DNA of 64,000 bases from Arthrobotrys musiformis. Its lineage: Eukaryota; Ascomycota; Orbiliomycetes; Orbiliales; Orbiliaceae. The notes beneath the pieces were generated by a model. It saw only the letters and a list, made by a program, of their open reading frames with translations. It did no database searches and was not told the DNA's origin. Below are positions 22,328 through 34,698 of this stretch, piece by piece (the stretch's first letter is position 1; every line of letters begins with the position of its first letter). The position numbers and the translations under genes were made by a program. The stretch lies in assembly GCA_036971715.1 (NCBI GenBank), contig JAVHJL010000006.1, positions 2,542,001-2,606,000 on the forward strand, read 5' to 3'.

Positions 22328-23486
22328 ACAGGACTTGTTCTACATACATGTTTAGAGGGTTCGAATTCGAATTCAAACTGAGTGGCTTTCCTTTGACAAT
22401 TAACGGGAGATCTGGCGATTTGTATATAATAATATAGCTGGCTGGCTGGAGGTAGTAGCGGTCTTGGTAGATACTTACTTACTTACTTACATACTTCTTA
22501 CTTACCTTCTGAAGTAGATAGCATAAAAAGCACTGTACTTACTTACATTTGGAGTCTTATATTACTCGATCGCAGACTGGAAGATACGGTATATCTGTGT
22601 ATTTGTGTGTCTCTAATATACCCCTCCTGGTCCCCACTATAGATAGACCTGTTCGAAGCTACCTAATCCGCATCTATGCCCACCTCCTGACATATACAGC
22701 AAGTCTACGGTAAAATCACGCACGAACAAGATAATATAATCATCTGATAGCCCCGAACCCCCCAAAAAGAGGCTACTCCATGCACGCATATGCCGTAGTT
22801 CGATTTGATTTAATTTCTTAGACAGATGCGGCCATAGCCGTCGAATTAGAGCCCCGATAGCACGGCCGGTGGGGCCTGAACGCCTCAGCTCTATGTCCTG
22901 TCCTGCCTGCTGGATGTCCCAACACCTTGTCAACTTCAATCCACATCCAAACAACAGCTCGCAGCTCCATCTTCCTCCACCCCGCCTCGGACCCCCAATC
23001 GCCCTCAACCGTGTCCCATTGGCTGCAGCAAAGTCCGTGATCCAGCATGTCATAGCGTGGGCCTCGCTTTCCATTCTGTTTCTTCCGGTTCTTTGGTCTC
23101 GTCTATATACCTTTTTCCGTCATTGCATTGCATCGTCCCGGCCGGTGTTTGATCCAGCCCCAGCTTCCCTCCCAAAGCAAAGCAGGCCAAAGCAAGCCAA
23201 AGCTCGGCCAAAGAAAATAGTCTCGAACTAATATCAACAAGCTACATCCGAACCACGAGTCCGACAGCTAGATCTGATCCACGGTTTAAGCGCCTCCTTC
23301 TCCTTCTCCTCCTCTCGCGATTGGAGTGGCTCGCTATTCGTCCTTTTCCTTATCCTTATCCTTCTTCTTCTCATTCTTACTCTTACTCTTTTCTTCTCCT
23401 TTCATCCTCTCCTCTGGGCTCCCGTTCTCCACCTAACTATCGTCCCAATTTTCTTTATCCTTCTCGGCATCTACATCCCGTAAACA
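22328..23486. other. Intergenic region with microsatellite and pyrimidine-rich leader
   Basis: It contains a TACT microsatellite near 22471-22506 and, at 23293-23470, a strongly pyrimidine-rich stretch just upstream of the next start codon, typical of fungal promoters and leaders. AAAGCAAAGCAGG/CCAAAGC repeats occur at 23176-23215. Open frames on both strands look non-coding. Confidence 0.6.
22471..22506 (+). repeat. TACT/TTAC microsatellite
   Basis: Five perfect or near-perfect ACTT units followed by imperfect ones, in gene-free DNA between SAM50 and the She3-like gene. Confidence 0.8.
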
Positions 23487-24695
23487 ATGACGGACGACAA
23501 CGGCGGCGTCAGAATCGACGACGCCGGTTTCTTCGAACCAGATGCAACCAACGGCGGACCTTCCTCGAATATGTTACTCACCCCTGCGACAGCCGGTCCC
23601 AATGGTGGTTTATCACCTCCTGGGTCCATCGGCCGAAGTGCTGGAAAGAGTGGGAGGGTGATAGAGAAGCTCATGGCGGAAAACGACAGGTTGAGAAGAG
23701 AGCTGAAGAGCGAAACAGCGAAGGTGGGTAAACATCTCTTCTCTATATTATCTCTCTCGAGTTTCAGCCTTACCGGGAAGACGATGAGCGAGATTTCGTC
23801 TTTCCTTCCCTGGTAGGCCCTGGTAGGGGTCGTGGGTTGGATTAATGGTTACATGAGAGCAAGTTCACGTGCTGACCCCGTGGTTTTTCTTTTATCGATG
23901 GTACACAGCGCGAAGAGGAGCAACGTAGAGCCGAAGCTGCCCGTTCATCGCGAGATTCGTTACAATCTATCAACGAGAATTTAGTCCACCAAACCAACAT
24001 TGACAAGGTCGGTTCCTTATCCCTCCCCTCGCAAAAACAAAACATGGGACCTGGCAGACGAACCAGGGGAAGTAGAGAAGGAGGTCATCTCGCTAACCAA
24101 CCAAAAACCCCTCCAATAGACATCTATCTCTCGAAAAGACCGAAAAATCGAAGAACTCCGTTCCGAACGCGAAGAAAACCTCAAAAAACGTCAGGATGCT
24201 GAATCAAACCTTCGAAAATACGTTACCGAACAAGATACGAGAGTCGCGAACCTAGCGAAAGACCTATCGGCCGAGATCGCAGAGAGGGAACGGTATGCTC
24301 GTCAGTACGACGTCCTATCTGCATCGTGGAAGCACCTAGAGGATAGGTACCAGACAAGCGTGAACCGACTTAAGAAGAGAATCGAAGAAATCGCGGCCGA
24401 AGAGAAGAAGAATAAGACGACAGTTGCGAAGCTGGAGATAACAATTGAACAACAAAGACAGGAGATTGAGAAGATGGGTGTAGCTCGAAGGAAGATCGAG
24501 CAGGCCTACAATGAGCGTATAGACCATACTGAAGAAGAGCTCAAGAAAGTGAAGAAGTTGACAGATGGCGAGTCTGGAGAGGTTGCCGAGAAGCTCAAAG
24601 AAGCCATGGAGGCAGCTACGCAGCTAAAACATATCCTGGGAGTACAGAAGGCTATACGGGGCATACCGGACGATGTGACTCCTGGGAAGACATGA
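23487..24695 (+). CDS. Coiled-coil protein of the She3 (SWI5-dependent HO expression protein 3) type
   Basis: Exons 23487-23723, 23909-24007 and 24120-24695 encode 303 residues. The short N-terminus is Gly/Pro-rich. From about residue 52 (GRSAGKSGRVIEKLMAENDRLRRELKSE) to about 285 the protein is an almost continuous heptad-like Glu/Lys/Arg-rich coiled coil; the end is IRGIPDDVTPGKT. The SGRVIEKLMAENDRLRREL block is what I recognise as the filamentous-fungal She3 domain. In yeast She3 links mRNA-She2 cargo to a type V myosin; whether that role holds here is not shown by the sequence. Introns are 185 and 112 nt. A generic coiled-coil annotation is the safe fallback. Confidence 0.72.
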
Positions 24696-26085
24696 TGAGG
24701 CCGCGGCTTCCACTTGTTTCCTCAGTATCCTTCGTTTTGGCTGAAGCATCCGAGAGGCCACGATACAACCCCACTCGCTAGCCCCTCTCTCATATCATGA
24801 AACAGCTTTCCTACACTCATATTGCATCTGCTTTTTTGGTTTTTTCCCTTGCTCAATCACGTTAACTTGCTCTCATGATTGCTTTAGCTCGATCTGGTTT
24901 TCTAATGCTAACGAACTAACTACCGTTCCTCCACGCCTCTGGCATCCACGTTTTTTCTTCTTCTCCGCGGTTTTTTGCTTTCACATTGCGCGTCTATTTT
25001 ATCTGTTTACAGCTAAGGTTCCAGGTCTTTTTTTCACACGAGGCAACTAAAACCTCAAGTGCGATATGCCTATATACCACAGGTTCTACGAAGTATACTT
25101 CAGTTTTTCTGTTGTTTTTGCTTTCCAAGATTTCTTCATCTGCACAATTGGCGAATTCGAAAGGCTTTATAAAAAAGCGGACTGGGTCTTTTTTTCGTCT
25201 TGTTCTTTTTTCTCTTTTCCTTTCTACCTGTATATATGTATATGGATACGACACGATACGGCTATTTTGATATCAACGAGAAATGGTGGTCAATGGTAGC
25301 CGGCTTCATGGGCGGTTTTTCTTCTTGTTGATAGATGATTTCCCTTCTTTCTTTTCTCTTTGCCTGTTCCTTTTCTCCTTGGTTTCCCACCCATTGGCAT
25401 CTTTGAATTCATAAACCTTGCTTGGGGAATAAAGACGAAGATTATGAGGGCGCGATCGATATATATCATGAATGAATGACGAAGAGGTTCGGTCTTTTAC
25501 CACGGGGAGTCTTGAGATACATATAAGATCGAATGGATTTCTATTTTTTACGAAGCCTATGGCTTTTGCTTTATAAATTCAAATGCTACAAGTGACGCTG
25601 GCTAATTGACTACACTTAAGCTTACCCATGGCCACTTACCTCCCCCTTGTATGAAACAGGAAAATGAATCTAAGATGTTACAAATTGTGGTTACGAGCTG
25701 AACATAAGGCGCAGATGAATGTGGAAAACGCAAAACTCACATACAATTTCATCTTTTCACTTCGTCAACCGGCCGTCTCATCATCACCATCACCATCACC
25801 AAAGAATATATCAAAGAGAAAGAAGCAAAAAACAAACAAAAAAGACAAGATGCTGAAAAATAATGCAATGAGCACATCGATCCCCGGAACGCCTTACCTA
25901 CTATTACAATACAGCCACGTAATCAACCCCCTACATATGTAAAAGAATGCTCACTCCTTCCTAATGCGCAGCCCACACCGGTGTGATTTATAAGATATTA
26001 ATAGTTAATGGGAAGGGGGGAAAGGAAAAAAAACCCTCTTGCGCGTGCGCAAAAAGACTTTTTTTTTAAAAAAAAAAGTAGAAAC
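24696..26085. other. Convergent intergenic region, AT-rich
   Basis: These 1.39 kb separate two converging genes. They contain T-rich runs (24950-25220) and an ATCACC hexamer-like repeat at 25779-25800. Open frames here (for example 25664-25942) are low-complexity and not supported. The 3' UTRs of the She3-like and dynamin-like genes must lie here. Confidence 0.55.
25779..25800 (+). repeat. CAC/CAT-type short tandem repeat
   Basis: TCATCACCATCACCATCACC is a simple repeat in gene-free DNA. Read in one frame it would give Ser-Pro repeats, but no gene supports that frame. Confidence 0.7.
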
Positions 26086-28680
26086 CTACCTTGCAAGCGC
26101 GAACCTGAATGTTTCCAGCCCATTCTCCAATAGAGCCCTCCTATCCTCAAGGAACTTCCTGCGCTCTCGAATATCCTGCGGTTCGCCGGCGAGGAATTCG
26201 ATTTCTTCTTCTGTCATCAGGGCGATATCCATCGGGGAGATGATTTGGGTTGGGAGAGTTATCATTAGGTGTCTTTCGATTACTTGTTTTGTGACGACGT
26301 TGATGAAGTATTTCATTTCGTCCTGTGAGGGGTTTGTTAGTTTTTATGGCGGGGTTTATGGGTGCATGAGATGGGGGGCTTTGCTTACCCGATAGTATGC
26401 CCTCTCCGAGTCGAATGCCTCTTCGGCAGCTGCTCGATCCATATCTGCTGCTGGTGTGACAGCATCCTCCTTAAACCCTTCTTTCATTCGCTGTTGCAGT
26501 CGAATGTTCCGGTTTCTTTGGACGTTGGCGGCGTAGGTATAGCTGTATGTGATCGGATGTCGGTCTTTGTCATCCAGAATTCTTTGGAGCTCCATTTTTG
26601 CGGCCGTAGCGGCATCTTTCAGGGATCTTTCGACTTTGGAGGCCCAGAGACGTTTCTTCAGGTCTGGGGCTGTGCAGCGGTCGAGAACCATGTCGACGAA
26701 GACGCTGCATGTGGTTGCGATGGCATCGAGGTGGAGGAGGGCGATTAGTTTCCATGGTTCTGATTGTTCTCGGAACAATTGGCCGATGACCTGTGGGTTG
26801 AAGCTGCCGGGGAGCTCTCGGCCTCGTGAGAGTTTCATGACTTGGATGGCGTGATCGATCGCTTGGTCTCTTGTTACTTTCTTGGGCAGCATGGGTTCGA
26901 ACTGTCTTCCGTCGAGGTCTGTGTTCTTATCCACGGTCTGGGCCCAGGTTTCGAGTTCCTTTTCGACCCGGGGTTCGACTTCGAATTCCCCTGGGTCGAG
27001 TCTTTTATCCTCCACTATCATTGTTTTCCGGCCGTATCTTTGCATGTTTCTGGAGAATTCGCCGTTGTAGTATTGGACGTTCGCTCTGAGCCTTGCGGTG
27101 TTATTCTCCGGTGAGATTTCTGAGTCTTCGATGCTGAAGAAGGCATTGTCGTATCGGCCTTGAATCGCGGCTTCGGTGAGGGCTTGCACCGCCATGGAGG
27201 TTTTTGTTAGGTATGTTATTTGTTCTTGGAAGGTGCCTCTGCTTTCTCCGAGTTTTTCCAAGTCTTCGTATGTCAATGTGAGGATCTCGCTCAGCTCCTG
27301 TTGGAGCCCCGGTACCTCTTTCTTCAAATGGTCCCGAAGGAGTTTGCTGAGGCGCAGTCTCAGAGCTGCTACTCCCAACATCTCGTGTGGAAGTTTTCTG
27401 TATGGTTCCTTGAAGAAGAATGTTCTCTCCGAAGCATTCCTGTGTTCGAAGGAGCTGTTCAGATCTCCATCCTCCCTGTTCTTGACAATATGCCATCCGA
27501 GATCTAATTTGATATCCTTATTGCAAGCGAGATCCAACCAGGCCTTTTCATTATCCGATCCGGGACGAAGCATGTCAGGCTTCGTGATGATACCCAGGGT
27601 CCTACTACCCTTAGGGTCGACCTTTCGACAATACTCCAGGATGATTTGGTTGGCATAGTCGTTTTTGGCGGAGATGACGGCGAGGATTATGGTTCGGTCG
27701 TTTTTGATGTATTCGTCTACCAGTTCTCGGATGGTGATTATGTCTTCTTCGGTTTGGGATTTGTTTTTGGCGTGGATCAGGCCGGGGAGGTCGACTAGGG
27801 TCCTATTATTGGCGGGTTTGTTAGCGGTTTCATCGAGATATCCCGGGGTGAAAAAGAAAAGTGTATATATCCGCGGACCCGGTCACGGGGAAGTTCCAAT
27901 TATGGATTGGGAAGAAGGGAGGTTTAAAACATACAACTGTGGCCTATTGGGACCGCTGATTTCAATGATCAAAACATCTCTAGAGAAAGCCCTGCCCTTC
28001 TCGAGTCCCATAAGAATCGTAGCTTGTTCGATCAGACTGGGCAATTGTCTAAAATCCGAAATTGTCCTGGAAAACCTCCTGAGGGCCGCCTGCTCCCCTT
28101 CCGTCCTTTCGTGGTGAGGATTGATGGTAGTGGTGACTTTAAGCGTATCGCTCCGCCTCAGAATAATTTCCGTAGCGAACCGCGTGCATAGGTTCTCCTT
28201 CCTGGGGAAGGGAATCTCGGTTATCGCCTCCAGCACCGATGATTTTCCCGAAGATTGGTCCCCGCAGACCACTAGCTGCGGAAGGCTGAGGACGTTGCTC
28301 AAGCCGATTCTTTTGAGGTTATCCACCACATCGAGGATTTTGCGTTGACCGTCGTCCTGGAGGGCTTCGAGGGATCCGGTGCTGAGCTCATCCAGCGGGA
28401 CCGGGTTTGGGACCGAAGCTGTGGAGGAATTGCGCATGTGGCCGAGTCTTGAGTCTTCTTCTTCTCGTCCTGATGGTCCTGCTCCTCCTGACGGTCCGGC
28501 TGCTCCTACTACGGAACTGGCACGCGAGGATCCAGCTCCGTAGGAATGTCCATTCGGTGTGTGTGTGGTCGTGAAGAAACCCATTGTTGCTCGTCTACGG
28601 GCTACGTTCTTGAGGTTCGATAGTGAACTGGGAGCTATATTGTGGATTCCCTGTATCGAGGAGGACGGTAATTGGTACAT
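26086..28680 (-). CDS. Dynamin-superfamily GTPase (Mx/Vps1-like)
   Basis: Exons in transcription order 27935-28680, 26389-27802 and 26086-26322 give 798 residues. A disordered Ser/Gly-rich N-terminus of about 100 residues precedes the GTPase domain. Its G1 motif GDQSSGKSS is at about 140-148, the G2 threonine in TRFATEI, G3 in VDLPG and G4 in TKPD. The middle/stalk region follows, and the C-terminal exon carries a GTPase effector domain (EMKYFINVVTKQVIERHLM...). No PH domain or transmembrane segment is visible, which fits the Mx/Vps1-like fungal group rather than mitofusin. Such proteins remodel membranes; the exact organelle cannot be told. An alternative start is the downstream Met at 28584 (MGFFTTTHTPNG). 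Confidence 0.95.
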
Positions 28681-31339
28681 ATCTCTCTCGGAAACTCGCG
28701 TATGATATGTAATATAAAGAGTGGGGGGGAGAGATACGATATTTCGATAAAGAAAAGAAAAGAAAGAAAGAAGAAGGGGGGGATATGTACTTTACTATGC
28801 TTCCAGGTAACTTGGAGGCGTCTATATAAGAAAGGGAAGAAACTATTTTTTTTTTTTTCTAAAAAAAATTTTGGTTACTATCTCTCTCTTGCTATTGACA
28901 GGGCCTCGTAAAGGAGAACCGTTTTTTTTATACCGCCTGGCAACGTGCCCTTCCCAGGATAATAAACACCCGTCCGAAGGCGGGTCGTTAAACCGAGCGG
29001 AGAGGTCTTGTATCCACGTCGACGGGTACCCAATGGGACTGGATCATGGACCGACCCGCAGGATACTTACAACGTACAGCCCCCCGGGTTTGTTGATGCT
29101 TAACTTGATTTGTCGAGGAGTTGCTTTTTGAATATGCGGATGTGTGTTAGTTATGTTTGGGGCAGCTGGTGAGTTTTTTTTTTTTCCCTCCTCCTCCGTC
29201 ACGGTTGGGGGGAAGAAAGGTGTGATATTGAGCTGCTTGTGCCGGTGGAGCTACCCCCCTGCCGCGCACTAAACTATATCAACACGGAAATCGCTTGGGA
29301 TCTTGTGTGGTATCCTGCAGTTATGCAGTTAGAAGTGCTGGGATACTCCTTGAGGGGGGAAACGAAAAGAACGGGGAGATTTTAGTCTTTTGCTTTTCGT
29401 TTTCGTCCTCTTGCTGTTAGCGGGTAGACCCTTAACATGCGGCCGGGTACCACGAGGGGCTGGGGGGGTTCGGACAAACCTTAACTGACTCTGCTCGTTC
29501 GTTCGAACGTATAAAAACCCGTCGATACGTAATTTTTAATTCTTTTTGGAAATTTGTATATGTACTCCGGTGCTCCGTATTTAGTCTAAGCTCTCAAGCC
29601 TCTTGGATGTAATGCAACATGCAAGTGATATGTCTTTTGTAAACAACAAAAGAAGAAAGGAGAGATGTCTCTCTTTCCGATCGATCCCTTACCCTTTTTT
29701 CGAAATTTCCCCCCCTTCAATTCATAAACAAAACATAAGGGAAAAAAGAAGAAAAAAAGTTGAGAGGTTAGTGAGCTTTGTTTGGTTAATTGTTTACGCC
29801 CAACTTGGGCATGCGGGGCGTGTTTACCTGTATCCAGTGGACGCCAAAACCCCACAAGATCACCTGGTAACGAGTCTAAGCTGGTTACGTTGTCTCAATC
29901 CATTGGGTGATTGATGGGCTCTTGATACGTCTTGGTGTTTAGTGGCATGACCTCCCGAGGCGTGATTGGGCGGCAGTATGTGACAATGAGGTAAGAGAAG
30001 TGGTCCAAGACACAAGCCCTCGAGCAGGTGAGGGCGAGGGTGATGAGGTCTCGAATCCAACTGGTCGACCTTCAGGGGGGGCTTTCGATGGAATGTTGAA
30101 CGCGGGACAGCCCGGGCGTGCATGAAGAATTTATCATCACAACATGTCAACAGCTTTCCTCCTGTGTCTTTCGATTCGCCCCCCCTGGAGACTTGGCCCT
30201 GTCATGTTATCACTATCACTATCACACAACGCACTTTTTGCAACAAGGTTGGGGTTCCAGGTGTTTGGGGGTTGGGATTCGTAGGGGGTCAGTGCGGGTA
30301 TATGTCAGGATATATAAACCTCGAGAGCGACATCCTTACCTTGCTGTTAGCTGTTGTAGTATTATAAAGGTTTGGATTATGGCAACCTCCCACAGGGTAT
30401 CTGGCGCTTCGGACGAACTTAACGAAACGGTTTTATCGATGTCAATCCGAATGTTCTCGCATATTTTCACTCGCAATTGCGGCTTTGCAATTGGTACTAC
30501 AATTCTCATCTCGTACTCGAATCCAACACAAAATGCTTGGTCTAGGATTGGCTGCCAGTCGAGCTTGATCAATTGAGCACAACCTCAAAATACCAGCTTC
30601 GATGAAAACTAGATATATCCGCCTTATCGCCGGAATCGGCTAAATATACTAATCAGTCACGAGGTGAAGATGAGGCTCAAGCTTATCTTGAGAAAAATTT
30701 TAGGAGGCGCTCGGAACTCATTGCTTCCGATTCAAAACCGTGGGATTTTAATAGAATCCCGCCAAGAAATATGTCTGGGCAAGGCTTGAATCTGGCGACG
30801 GATTAGGAATTCGAAACATTGGATATTTAGAACTTCAAGACGGATTGAAATTCGGGCTCAAGATTAGGTTTAGATAGTGGGTTAGTGGGTATTGAATACC
30901 TTCGAGCTTGGGCCGGATCTTATATAGTCCATTGTCCCCCTTTTTTCTCCGAAGAAAATCGACCGATGCGTCGATATAGAGTGTTGCAGCTCACGATGCC
31001 GGAAATCTCTCATTTAATATCCGAATTAAGGATCTAGTGGCTCTCAGCTGAGTACGAGGAAGTTGAAAGGATTGGGAGTGCCTCCCATTGCGCCCCCCTT
31101 ATGCACCTCTAGTCATGCCAGAGGCTCCGACTATTTAAGCTTTCTCTTCGCCGTTGGCGCCCAGATCTCAAAATCGGGTACACCAGTGTTTTTTCTCGAC
31201 TTTCCTTTGGCCTAGGTTGAAATTTACGTTACGTTACACTACGCTATTCTACTTCGTTACATACCTTTTATAAACTCTATTTTATTATACATTATTTTTC
31301 GGGCAAGGTTTTTAGACTTTACTTTGAAAACCCTTCAAG
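28681..31339. other. Large gene-free stretch
   Basis: About 2.66 kb without a recognisable gene. Purine-rich DNA occurs at 28740-28790 (dynamin promoter side), with A/T runs near 28845-28870. The frames at 30118-30576 and 29860-30150 lack conserved content. TTACGTTACACTACG-like repeats at 31226-31262 precede the start of the small secreted protein gene. Confidence 0.55.
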
Positions 31340-32271
31340 ATGAAAGCCACTTTTGTGATTTCGATTCTTTCGGCACTGGCTGGAACTGCTGTAAGTTCCA
31401 TTTCTCGAACTACTGAGTAGTTTTATTCGTCTTCTCAGGGCCCAAAATCTCGTCGGGTGGCTTTACGAATGTCCGATTGCGTGCATGGCCGTATGAGATA
31501 TATACATTCCATTTATTCTTACTAATATTCGCCTTCGTAACACAGCTAGCAGCCACATGCGAGGCCTCCAGCGCGATCGACGTTACTCCCTACCTCGCAA
31601 ATCTCGGCAGTGGAGGCAACGGCGGTGGCGGCTCCATTGATCCCGACTACATCTATCGCATCATCGAATATGCCGTGAAACGTCGAGTAAAGCGTGCGAC
31701 CTTGGACTGCAAGTCAAGTGAGACTTGCGTTGCTCTCCAAGGTGTTCCCCTCTGCTTCGATATCGTGTAAGCCACTCCTTCCGTGGGATGTGATCCTTGT
31801 TGTCACACCTTTGTGTGACTTTGACGATGATTGGTTGATTATTTCCAGTCGTGGACGATGATGGAATGAGGCTGATTTTGTGAATCAAAAACTCGGCATA
31901 GTGCATACACCTGGCGAGATACCGCGGGCGATAACGGAAATCTTGTGGACGGAAGCTATACCCTCGCGGACGGCCGCAAGGGAAATCTTTTCACCGGGCC
32001 ATACCCACTCCCCGACGGCTCAACATTCACCGTCACCAGCTCACCATCGACTGCAACCCCATCCTCGAACTCGAATGGCTCTGCCTCTGCCAAGACGGAA
32101 ACGCCTAACGCTACCACCCCTCCAGCTACTGGAAGCATAACTGCAGCAGCTGCTGGCACTAGCACTGGGGCCCCCTCTGCCTCTCAAACTCCAAATGGTG
32201 GTGTGAAGGCTGGAGGAAACATGGGGTTGGCTATTGCGATGATTGGTGGTGCCCTTGCTGCTGCTTTGTAA
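31340..32271 (+). CDS. Small secreted GPI-anchored protein of unknown function
   Basis: Exons 31340-31390, 31546-31766 and 31902-32271 join in phase to 213 residues. The N-terminus (MKATFVISILSALAGTALAA) is a classical signal peptide. The mature part has a Gly-rich turn, a basic helix (IIEYAVKRRVKRATLDC), four cysteines (CEASS, DCKSSETC and PLC) and the block AYTWRDTAGDNGNLVDGSY. A Ser/Thr/Ala-rich stalk of about 60 residues ends in a hydrophobic tail (MGLAIAMIGGALAAAL), as expected for GPI attachment. The joined exons (CFDIV-AYTWRDTAGD) support the model. It is probably a cell-surface or wall protein; I do not recognise a named family. Confidence 0.78.
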
Positions 32272-33840
32272 ATAGTACATAGTACATATAGTCTGGTTGG
32301 GATGATTTTTGATTCGAAGGGACCAGCTGATACCACTAATTGAAGCTGAAGATGTGGTTGGAAGCTAGGGTTCTTTACTGTACATGCCTATTTATTTTGG
32401 ACGAGAAATATTTAATCCCGTTTTTGCCCCTCGAATTACGCTATAGACCAAGCAGTTGGGTTTATGATCCCCAATGTTAATCTTAACTTGATGTTTGCTC
32501 TGAGAATTAATTTCGAATTGTATCACCGCAGCCTGCAGGCTTCCAAGTCCCTTGCAATTAATTGACAGGCATCTCACGTCTGCATTCATGTATGTACTCG
32601 CCGCTGGAAATGTGCGTACACCAAAACTGAAGCAAACAATTTCCACCCGTGCCACGGAACCCAAACACTCGAAACGTGAGCTCGGTCTCATTGAGGCTCA
32701 AGCAAATGATATAATGGTACAAAGAAGCATGCATCCAGCCTCGAAGGGAGGGTATGCCAATATAGGCGAAAAATGCAACACCACCAACACCAATGAAACA
32801 AATGACTGGGTCAACACATGGGCGGCTGTTACACAATTACACAAACCTCGCAAAAGGGTTAAAAAGTATGTCGATCATTCCCAGTCCGTTCGAGCCGCCT
32901 TTTGCCCACTATATGTCGCCATAAATTTGCAGCTAGGGAGACAATGGGGCATTGAGGCAATGTTTGCAACATTCGCTTGGCATCGGGGCTACAGCATTTG
33001 ACGGTGTTCTAAGCCAAAAGGACGGCAAGGCTAGCGGCTACCTAGCCGGTCCCGGTACCGGTTCGAGACTCCATTGTACAGCTGTAGTGTCTGAGGGCAA
33101 CTGCTAGAGATGATCATATGAGTTGAGATAGAAATAATATTTCGCATAAGGATTTAGTCTGGGACTTTCAAGATGTTAGTCTGGGGGGCGCTCCGCCCTG
33201 CCTTGGTAAGGATGTAGTCTGGGAGACATTGTAAGGATGTGGAGTTTGATTAACAGTGCGGAAGGCTGCAGCTGGCGGGAAGGAACAAATCTAACTGGTC
33301 TCATACCCAGACGTCGCGTCGACGTCACAAAGATCTAACCATGTGTATTACGAGGATACGATTTGGAATTTAATTCATCCGTCTGGCCTCTAGGCCTCTC
33401 ATGTTAGCAAGCGCTATCCGGCCGCACGCACGGGAAACAGCGGCCCACAATTGCAAATGGACAGAAATCCGGAAACTCAAAGGCCAGAGTATGTTTTAAA
33501 TGCATGTCCGAATGCCCTTTGTATGACCACCAAGCGTTCTGGCATTCCATGGTAGGGTTGATGTATACAACGTTTCAACCAGGGGAAAATAGATCAAGCT
33601 AGCCTGGCATCGAGGCTAAGGTCAAGCCAACTACTATCTCAAAGTCCCTTCCAGTATCCTTCTTCTCTTCTCCTTCTTCCCTTTCCTTTCGCCTTCTGTC
33701 CGACGAGGCCAAATCGAAGGGTCAAGATCCATTACCAGGTCTGGGTACGAGACAAATACATCACACGCTCCACAAGTACTCTGTTTAAGGGCTAGATCCG
33801 TAGCGGCCGCCTTGGAACGAATCCGCAATTGCAAAGTACA
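32272..33840. other. Gene-free stretch with a cluster of TAGTCTGGG motifs
   Basis: About 1.57 kb with no supported gene. Three TAGTCTGGG motifs cluster at 33155-33223. GGTCCCGGTACCGG at 33048-33061 is a GC-rich near-palindrome. The frame at 32552-33001 has no family resemblance. Confidence 0.55.
33155..33223 (+). repeat. Dispersed TAGTCTGGGG element, triple copy D
   Basis: Three TAGTCTGGG cores start at 33155, 33177 and 33215, two of them preceded by GATGT or GATGT-like bases. The middle one is the fullest copy in the window; it contains the self-complementary GGGCG-CTC-CGCCC hairpin followed by TGCCTTGG. Confidence 0.65.
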
Positions 33841-34698
33841 ATGAACCAAATTTCCTCCGGCCTCGAGTACGGCCTCCTTAACATCGGGGTACCGATTGGG
33901 TTGATGATCACCCGACTCTCTCACCTCGTGAAAGAAGTCGAATTCGCCCAATCCATCCTCGAAGACCTCCTCAGAGACTTCAAAGACACCGAACGCCAAC
34001 TAAGCTCCCTCAACGAATTCCTAGAGCTGGCAGAGTTCTCGCCGGAACAGCATCATCAATGCAAATACCTAATCCAGGGTTTGCATTTGAAAGCCAACAA
34101 GCTTACCAATCTTATCGACTGCATCGGGATGAAACTCACACAACGAAATTTCTTCCGCAGGTCGAGACATCGATTGTCTCTTGTGGACAGCGACCTCGGC
34201 AATGTTCGACGTTATATCGAGAAAATAAACCAGACCATTTCAGTCATCCGCCAGGAGATGTTACTCGCGATCGTCATCAATTCCCGAAACGAGCAACGAA
34301 GCCAAAACGAGGCTATAGTCAAAGAGGTGCAGAGGGTCAACCGCAACATAACCGGAACAGACGCCAGGGAGATTCGCAAAATCTATAGGGTTGTGGCTAT
34401 AGAATTGATGTATCAGAGAAACTTCCCCCCAGCAGTGCCAGTGCCGGCGCACGAAGCACAGCCGAATGCACAATCCCAGCCACGGAAACAGGAAAGCTCC
34501 ACTATTAGCCCTGTATCGCCGGTTAGTACTCTTGAAGTGTTACCTACGAAAGATGTCGCTCAGCTGCAGGTCGATTTCAACCCGGGGCTCGCCGATCTAG
34601 CAGACGTCACCGAAGCTTTGGGTAGGATTTTGGAGAGGTCTTCACTTGGGCAACCTAGTATGGCTCGGATTTCACAGATCGTGGAGCTTCCAGCCTGA
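33841..34698 (+). CDS. Orphan helical protein of unknown function
   Basis: A single uninterrupted frame of 285 residues from the ATG at 33841. The N-terminal 180 residues are rich in leucine and charged residues with helical periodicity (LSHLVKEVEFAQSILEDLLRD; DLGNVRRYIEKINQTISVI). A Pro/Ser-rich linker follows at about 200-235, then a short helical end. No signal peptide, membrane segment or catalytic motif is seen. The N-terminal helices vaguely recall the helical N-terminal modules of fungal STAND/NLR-type proteins, but no NTPase domain follows. The gene lies alone between gene-free stretches. Confidence 0.6.
   Translation: MNQISSGLEYGLLNIGVPIGLMITRLSHLVKEVEFAQSILEDLLRDFKDTERQLSSLNEFLELAEFSPEQHHQCKYLIQGLHLKANKLTNLIDCIGMKLTQRNFFRRSRHRLSLVDSDLGNVRRYIEKINQTISVIRQEMLLAIVINSRNEQRSQNEAIVKEVQRVNRNITGTDAREIRKIYRVVAIELMYQRNFPPAVPVPAHEAQPNAQSQPRKQESSTISPVSPVSTLEVLPTKDVAQLQVDFNPGLADLADVTEALGRILERSSLGQPSMARISQIVELPA

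Noticed and set aside
23321..23731. Frame rich in Tyr/Pro/Ser upstream of the She3-like start
   Set aside because: Pyrimidine-rich leader translated in the wrong frame; overlaps the real first exon.
25664..25942. 92-residue frame with SPSPSPS run
   Set aside because: Derived from a simple repeat in a 3' UTR-like region; no homology.
26362..27507. Plus-strand open frames inside the dynamin gene
   Set aside because: Antisense shadows of the dynamin-like coding exons, without homology.
30118..30576. 152-residue frame in the 28.7-31.3 kb gap
   Set aside because: No conserved residues, odd composition, and no supporting splice signals.
32552..33001. 149-residue frame near the element cluster
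   Set aside because: No family resemblance and no promoter-like context; probably chance.
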